The notes below the pieces were generated by a model. It saw only the letters and a program-made list of their open reading frames with translations, searched no databases and was not told where the DNA came from. A program made the translations under genes and the position numbers. Of a stretch of DNA of 39,854 nucleotides, positions 35,469 through 39,854 are shown in pieces; the first letter of the stretch is position 1, and every line of letters begins with the position of its first letter. This DNA comes from Planctomycetota bacterium. GTDB taxonomy: Bacteria; Planctomycetota; UBA1135; UBA2386. The stretch covers positions 1 to 39,854 of the forward strand of contig JADLHO010000012.1 of assembly GCA_020848735.1 (NCBI GenBank). Reading direction: 5' to 3'.

Positions 35469-36451
35469 GGTTCGCGGATCCGTACTGGCTCCTGCTCGCG
35501 CCGCTCGTCGTGCTGCTCGTGCTGCGTCGCCGCCGGCAACGCCCCGCATTGCTCTTCTCGAGCGTCGCCGAGCTCGCCGCCCTGCCGCGGACCTTCGCGC
35601 AGCGCGTGCGTGCGGCGCTGCCCTGGCTCGAGATCGCGGGCCTGCTCCTGCTCGTCGTGGCGCTCGCACGGCCGCAGGCCGGACGCGAGGACAGCGTGGT
35701 CAGCAGCCACGGCGTCGCGATCGAACTCGTCCTCGACAAGTCGCAGTCGATGGAGGCGCAGGACCTCGATCCCGATCCCTGGGACCGCGTGACGCGCTCG
35801 CGGCTCGACGTCGTGAAGGAGGTCGTCGCGGACTTCATCGATCTCGACGGGAACCTGCCCGGCCGGCCGACCGACCTGATCGGCCTCGTCAGCTTCGCGG
35901 GCTGGGTGCAGAGCCATTGCCCGCTGACGCTCGACCACGCCGCGGTGCTGCGCCTGCTGCAGGACGTGCAGCTCCCCAACGTGGACCCGCGCGACCCCTC
36001 GGCCGGCGAGGTCCTGCGCACCGCGATCGGAGACGGCCTCGTCACCGCGGTCGACCGCCTGCGCGACGCACCGGCGAAGAGCAAGGTCGCGGTGCTGCTC
36101 TCGGACGGCGTGAGCAACATCGGTGAGGCGAGCCCGCGTGCCGCCGCCGAGCTCGCGAAGGCCCAAGACGTGCGCGTCTACACGATCGGGGTCGGCACCG
36201 CGCGCGATGGTCTCGACGAGGACGCGCTGCGCGAGGTCGCCGAGATCACGGGCGGTCGTTACTTCAACGCGCGCGACGCGGAGTCGCTCGCGAACGTCTA
36301 CCGCGAGATCGACGGGCTCGAGCGGACCGAGCTCGAGGCGAAGCTCTTCGTCCGCTGGAGCGAGCGCAACCTGCCCTTCCTGCTGCTGGGCATCGCGCTC
36401 CTCGTCGCGCACCGCCTGCTCCTCGACACGCGCTTCCGCAGCCTGCCCTGA
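35465..36451 (+). CDS. batA: BatA-like VWA-domain membrane protein
   Basis: A 328-residue protein with two N-terminal helices (about 8-20 and 54-68), a periplasmic or cytoplasmic VWA domain (about 84-290) and a C-terminal helix (about 305-322). The MIDAS metal site is DKSQS, with Asp91, Ser93 and Ser95, followed by GLVSFAGWVQS and VLLSDGVSN. The first helices with FADPYWLLLAPLVVLLVLRRRR are the BatA/BatB hallmark. It starts ATGA on the previous stop and is followed eight bases after its own stop by the second VWA gene. Together with MoxR it probably forms a membrane chaperone or stress-tolerance complex, as proposed for Bacteroides aerotolerance genes. Confidence 0.93.
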   Translation: MRFADPYWLLLAPLVVLLVLRRRRQRPALLFSSVAELAALPRTFAQRVRAALPWLEIAGLLLLVVALARPQAGREDSVVSSHGVAIELVLDKSQSMEAQDLDPDPWDRVTRSRLDVVKEVVADFIDLDGNLPGRPTDLIGLVSFAGWVQSHCPLTLDHAAVLRLLQDVQLPNVDPRDPSAGEVLRTAIGDGLVTAVDRLRDAPAKSKVAVLLSDGVSNIGEASPRAAAELAKAQDVRVYTIGVGTARDGLDEDALREVAEITGGRYFNARDAESLANVYREIDGLERTELEAKLFVRWSERNLPFLLLGIALLVAHRLLLDTRFRSLP

Positions 36452-36459
36452 TCCCCGCG

Positions 36460-39400
36460 ATGTCGCTCGAACCGCAGAACCCAACCGGCAGCGGCCTCCT
36501 CGACGAGCTCGTCTGGCGCCACGATTCCGCCTTCTGGCTCGCGTGGGTGCTGCCCCTGATCGTCCTCGCCGCGGTCTTCGCACACCGCCGCGTCGTGCGC
36601 GCCGCGGAGCAGTTCGCAGGCAGGACGATGAGCCCGCGGCTGCTGCCACCCCTGGCGGCGAAGGGCCCGGCACAGAAGACCGCGTGCTTCGTGCTCGGGC
36701 TCGCGCTCGCGATCGTCGCGGCGGCGGCGCCCGCCTTCGGCGTGATCTATCGGCCCACCGTCGCGCGGGGACTCGACCTCTGCGTCGTGCTCGACGTGAG
36801 CCGCTCGATGCTCGCCGACGACGCGGGCGACACGCGCCTCGCGCGCGCGCGCAGCGCGATCCGCTGGCTCGTCGACGGCCTCGACGGCGACCGCGTCGGC
36901 CTGCTGCTCTTCGCGGGGCAGACCCTGCAGACCTGCCCGCTCACGCTCGACCGCGGCTTCTTCCACGCCGCGCTCGCCGCCGCCGATCCGGGGCTCGTCG
37001 GGCGCGGTGGCACGAAGATCGGCCCGGCCCTCGACGAGGCCCTCCGCATGCTCGACACGTCGTGGGACCGCGACAAGCTCGTCCTGCTCGTCACCGATGG
37101 CGGTGACCAGGAGTCGTTCCCCAAGACCGCCGCCGAACGCCTGCGCGAGAAGCAGATCCGCGTGATCTCGCTCGGGCTCGGCCGCGCCGACGAAGGTGCC
37201 GCGCTCGTCATCGACGGCAAGATCGTGCGGCAGCAGGACGGCCAGGCCGTCTCCGCGCGTCTGAACGACGCCCTGCTGAAGGAGCTCGCGCTCACGACCG
37301 AGGGCATGTACGTGCCGCCCGAATCCGCGCATCGCCTGCCCGAGCTCTACGACCAGCACTTCGCGAACCTGCGGCGCGGCCGACACGACGAGCTGCAGGA
37401 GAAGCTGCACCGCGAGCGCTACCAGCTCTTCCTCGCCCCGGCGCTGCTGCTGCTGCTCTGGCAGGCCGGTCGCGCGGCGTATCCGCGGCGCCGCGTGCAA
37501 CCCGAGCGCATTGCGTCCGTGCCGGCTCGCAGCGCGACGATCCGGACGCCCACCGTGACGCTCGTCCTGCTCGCCCTGCTGGGACTGAGCGGCGCCTGCC
37601 GGCACGAGGCGAGCGCCGTCGAGACCGCGATCGCGCAGCTCGCCGCCGGCGATGCCGAGGCGGCGGAGCGCAGCCTGCTCGCGCTCGGCGACGAACTCCG
37701 CAGGGACCCCGTGCTCGCCTACGACCTCGCCTGCGTGCATCAGGCGCGCGGCCGCGCGAGCGAGGCGCGCGCGCGCTACGACGAGGCCCTCGATCGCGGC
37801 GATCGCAAGCTGCGCGCGCGCGTGCACGCGAACCGCGCGCTCCTGTCCGTCGAGCGCCTGCGTGCGCTCGCGGGCGACGAGGTCGCGGCGGTGCCGGCGG
37901 GCGCGCGCGAGGAGCTCGTCGCGGTCGCGGAGTCGGCGCTCGACGACCTGCAGCGCGCGCGCGATCTCGACCCCTCGCTGGCCTCCGCCGAGCGGGCCGA
38001 TCTCGTCCGTCGTCAGGACGAGCTCGCCCGCTGGCTGCGCATCACCGAGGACACGTGGCGCGCGCGCGATCGCGACGCGGAGCGCGAGGCCCGCGCGAAG
38101 CAGACGGGCGCCGCGCGCCTGCTCGCCTCGATCGACGCGGAGACGGCGCTGCTCGAGCGGCTCGCGCAGGACGAACCGCTCGAGGACCTCGAGCTGCGCC
38201 AGCGCGAGCTGCGCGAGGAGTTCGCGGCGCTGCAATCCCAGCTCGGCGAGGGCGAGTCCGCGCCGCCGGCCGCGCTGCGCGACGAACTCGCGCGCGGCCT
38301 CGAGGCGGTGCAGCCCGCCCTGCGCGGCATCGAGACCCTGCTCCGCGACGGCGACCCGGGCGCGGCCGCGCTCGCCATCCGCGCCGCGTCCGACGAGCTG
38401 CTGCGCCTCTGGATGCTCTGGGCCGAGCCCGCGGCCGCGCTCGCGCGCGCCGCGCGCGAACAGGCCGCATTCGTGCAGGAGCTGCAGCAGATGACGCGCC
38501 TGCGCGGCGAGGCCGGTGCCGCCGGCGAGGAGGGCCTGGCGGTGCTCGCGCGGGTGCGCGAGCTGCTGATCGAACGCGAGCGACGTCTCGCCAGCTGGCT
38601 CGTCGCGATCGAACGCGCGCTGGCCGCCGCGCCGAGCGAGGCCGGCGCGCCGTCGCTCTTCGTCGAGCGGGCGCGGGCGCGCGTCCCCGAGCTGCGCGCG
38701 CAGCTCGAGCGCGCCGCGGAGCGCATCGGCGGCACCGGGCCCCAGGCCCTCGTGCTCGCGACGCGCGCTGCGGCCGGTCTCGCGAGTCTGGCGCTCGAAG
38801 GCGAGCTCGCGAAGCTCGCGGCCAAGGCCCTCGCCGAGCGGCTCGAGGCCGAGCAGCAGCGCCTCACGCAGGGCGCGGCGGCACTCCTCGAGACCGCGGT
38901 TCCCTCGCCGGGCATCGTGGAGTCGCTCGCGAAGCTCGCCGGCGATCTCGGCCGCACGCTCGCGTGGCTGCCGCTGCGCGGTGATCAGGACGACCAGCGC
39001 GCACGCGCCGAGTACCTCGTGCCGGCGCTGGCGAAGGAGTTCGCGGCGGCGCCGACGCCGCCGCAGGGGGGCGAACCCGCGCCGGCTCCGACGCCCGATC
39101 CGCAGGCGGAGGCGCGTCGGGCGGCGCTCGAGGCGGCGCTCGCGAGCGCCCGCGCGGCGCTGGCGCGCGCGCACGAGAGCTGCACGGCGGGTCCCGACCC
39201 CGCGGCCGTCGAGGCGATGCACGCGGCGCGCGTCGCCCTGCGTGCGCTCGTCGTCGGGCTCGCGGACTTCGACGCGCTGCTCGAGCGCAGTGCCAAGGAG
39301 CAGGCGCGCCTCGCCGCGCTGCCCGCGGCGATCGACGCGCGTGCGACGAATGACGCGGATGCGCTCGCGGCGACGCGCCGCATCGCGCTCGCCGAGGCGC

Positions 39401-39854
39401 TGCGCGAGCAGGGTGTGACGACGCCGCTGATCGAGGCGCTGCGCGATGCCCTGCAGGCCGAAGCGGCGGCGGCCGCGAGCCCGGCCGAGACCGGCGAGTC
39501 CGCGGCCTCGCCCGCCGACGAGCTCGAACAGGCCGCGCGGCGCGAGGCGCTCGCGGCGTTGGCGGAGCTGCGCCCGCCCGCGGCCGAGGCCGCGCGTGCG
39601 GCGTGGAGCGCGCTGCACGGTGCCGGCGACGAGGCCGCGCGGCTCGCGGCGGCGGCACCCCAGCAGAAGACGGCCGCCGAGCTGCTCGCGAAGGCCGTGG
39701 CAGAACTCGCGCGGCAGCGGCTGCGGCTCGTCGAGCTCGCGGAGCGCATCGCGAGCGCGCAGCGCGAGCTGCTCGAACCCGTGCGCGCGCTGCGCGCCGG
39801 CGCCGCGCCGCGCGCGGCGGATGGCACCGCCCTCGACGGTCCCGCGCTCGCCGC
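36460..39854 (+). CDS. batB: BatB-like VWA protein fused to BatC-like TPR and Ala-rich helical region (3' partial)
   Basis: The open frame from ATG 36460 runs without a stop to the window end (1131 codons seen). Residues 24-41 and 74-96 are membrane helices. The VWA domain (about 104-300) has MIDAS residues Asp112-Ser114-Ser116 in LDVSRSM, Thr185 in GGTKIG and Asp213 in VTDGGD, so this is a BatB. A third helix lies at about 322-337. Near 366-380 a hydrophobic run ends LLALLGLSGAC, which looks like a lipoprotein signal buried inside the protein. TPR-like helices follow (AIAQLAAGDAEAAERSLLAL, VLAYDLACVHQARGRASEAR), as in BatC. From about residue 500 onwards it is long Ala/Leu/Glu/Arg-rich, coiled-coil-like sequence. 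In most organisms batB and batC are separate genes. Confidence 0.88.
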   Translation, partial: MSLEPQNPTGSGLLDELVWRHDSAFWLAWVLPLIVLAAVFAHRRVVRAAEQFAGRTMSPRLLPPLAAKGPAQKTACFVLGLALAIVAAAAPAFGVIYRPTVARGLDLCVVLDVSRSMLADDAGDTRLARARSAIRWLVDGLDGDRVGLLLFAGQTLQTCPLTLDRGFFHAALAAADPGLVGRGGTKIGPALDEALRMLDTSWDRDKLVLLVTDGGDQESFPKTAAERLREKQIRVISLGLGRADEGAALVIDGKIVRQQDGQAVSARLNDALLKELALTTEGMYVPPESAHRLPELYDQHFANLRRGRHDELQEKLHRERYQLFLAPALLLLLWQAGRAAYPRRRVQPERIASVPARSATIRTPTVTLVLLALLGLSGACRHEASAVETAIAQLAAGDAEAAERSLLALGDELRRDPVLAYDLACVHQARGRASEARARYDEALDRGDRKLRARVHANRALLSVERLRALAGDEVAAVPAGAREELVAVAESALDDLQRARDLDPSLASAERADLVRRQDELARWLRITEDTWRARDRDAEREARAKQTGAARLLASIDAETALLERLAQDEPLEDLELRQRELREEFAALQSQLGEGESAPPAALRDELARGLEAVQPALRGIETLLRDGDPGAAALAIRAASDELLRLWMLWAEPAAALARAAREQAAFVQELQQMTRLRGEAGAAGEEGLAVLARVRELLIERERRLASWLVAIERALAAAPSEAGAPSLFVERARARVPELRAQLERAAERIGGTGPQALVLATRAAAGLASLALEGELAKLAAKALAERLEAEQQRLTQGAAALLETAVPSPGIVESLAKLAGDLGRTLAWLPLRGDQDDQRARAEYLVPALAKEFAAAPTPPQGGEPAPAPTPDPQAEARRAALEAALASARAALARAHESCTAGPDPAAVEAMHAARVALRALVVGLADFDALLERSAKEQARLAALPAAIDARATNDADALAATRRIALAEALREQGVTTPLIEALRDALQAEAAAAASPAETGESAASPADELEQAARREALAALAELRPPAAEAARAAWSALHGAGDEAARLAAAAPQQKTAAELLAKAVAELARQRLRLVELAERIASAQRELLEPVRALRAGAAPRAADGTALDGPALA

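Noticed and set aside
36298..39618. Minus-strand open frame of about 1100 codons
   Set aside because: It is antisense to the BatA/BatB genes, is Arg/Gly/Glu-rich and has no domain. The plus strand carries VWA and TPR motifs.

Overview
The window is very GC-rich (around 70 % by eye) and gene-dense. It most likely comes from a member of the Planctomycetota. The evidence is a set of large exported proteins ending in a beta-rich C-terminal module that I know from planctomycete proteomes, and a moxR-DUF58-bat gene order with long Ala-rich proteins. This is inference; no rRNA or taxonomic marker is present.

Bases 1-6380 hold a + strand run of six envelope-polysaccharide genes, mostly joined by 4-base GTGA/ATGA overlaps: a WaaE-like GT2 transferase (5' end cut by the window), a GT4 transferase, a WaaP/Kdo-kinase-like protein, a CgeB-like transferase, a second GT4 and a GT9 heptosyltransferase. 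They look like one operon for LPS core or a similar surface glycan. A dNTP triphosphohydrolase gene lies tail to tail with it, followed by tRNA-Glu(CTC). Between those two is a minus-strand terminator hairpin. A 12-base tandem repeat abuts the tRNA 5' end. A sugar-nucleotide epimerase gene follows.

Bases 8.9-16.5 kb hold an exported carboxypeptidase-regulatory-like protein diverging from an exported PDZ protein, then a 1034-residue PLD nuclease-SF2 helicase-DUF3427 protein that may act in DNA defence or repair.

Bases 16.5-27.8 kb look like a turnover zone for extracellular proteins. Intact genes are a kelch protein, a BNR/sortilin-like lipoprotein and an exported protein of unknown function. 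Between them are at least three decayed genes: an exported three-cysteine LanC-like protein (frameshift plus amber), an SBBP beta-propeller protein (two in-frame TGA codons and a lost 3' end) and an exported TPR protein (frameshift, amber, no start, lost 3' end). The last two meet tail to tail near 24.42 kb, which reads as a deletion scar.

Bases 27.8-32.4 kb hold an exported alpha/beta hydrolase, an RluA-type pseudouridine synthase and a 745-residue exported protein with the C-terminal module. Bases 32.5-39.85 kb hold a Bat-type operon: MoxR ATPase, DUF58, a BatD-like lipoprotein with one membrane helix, a BatA-like VWA protein and a BatB-like VWA protein fused to a BatC-like TPR and Ala-rich region. 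The fusion protein runs off the window end.
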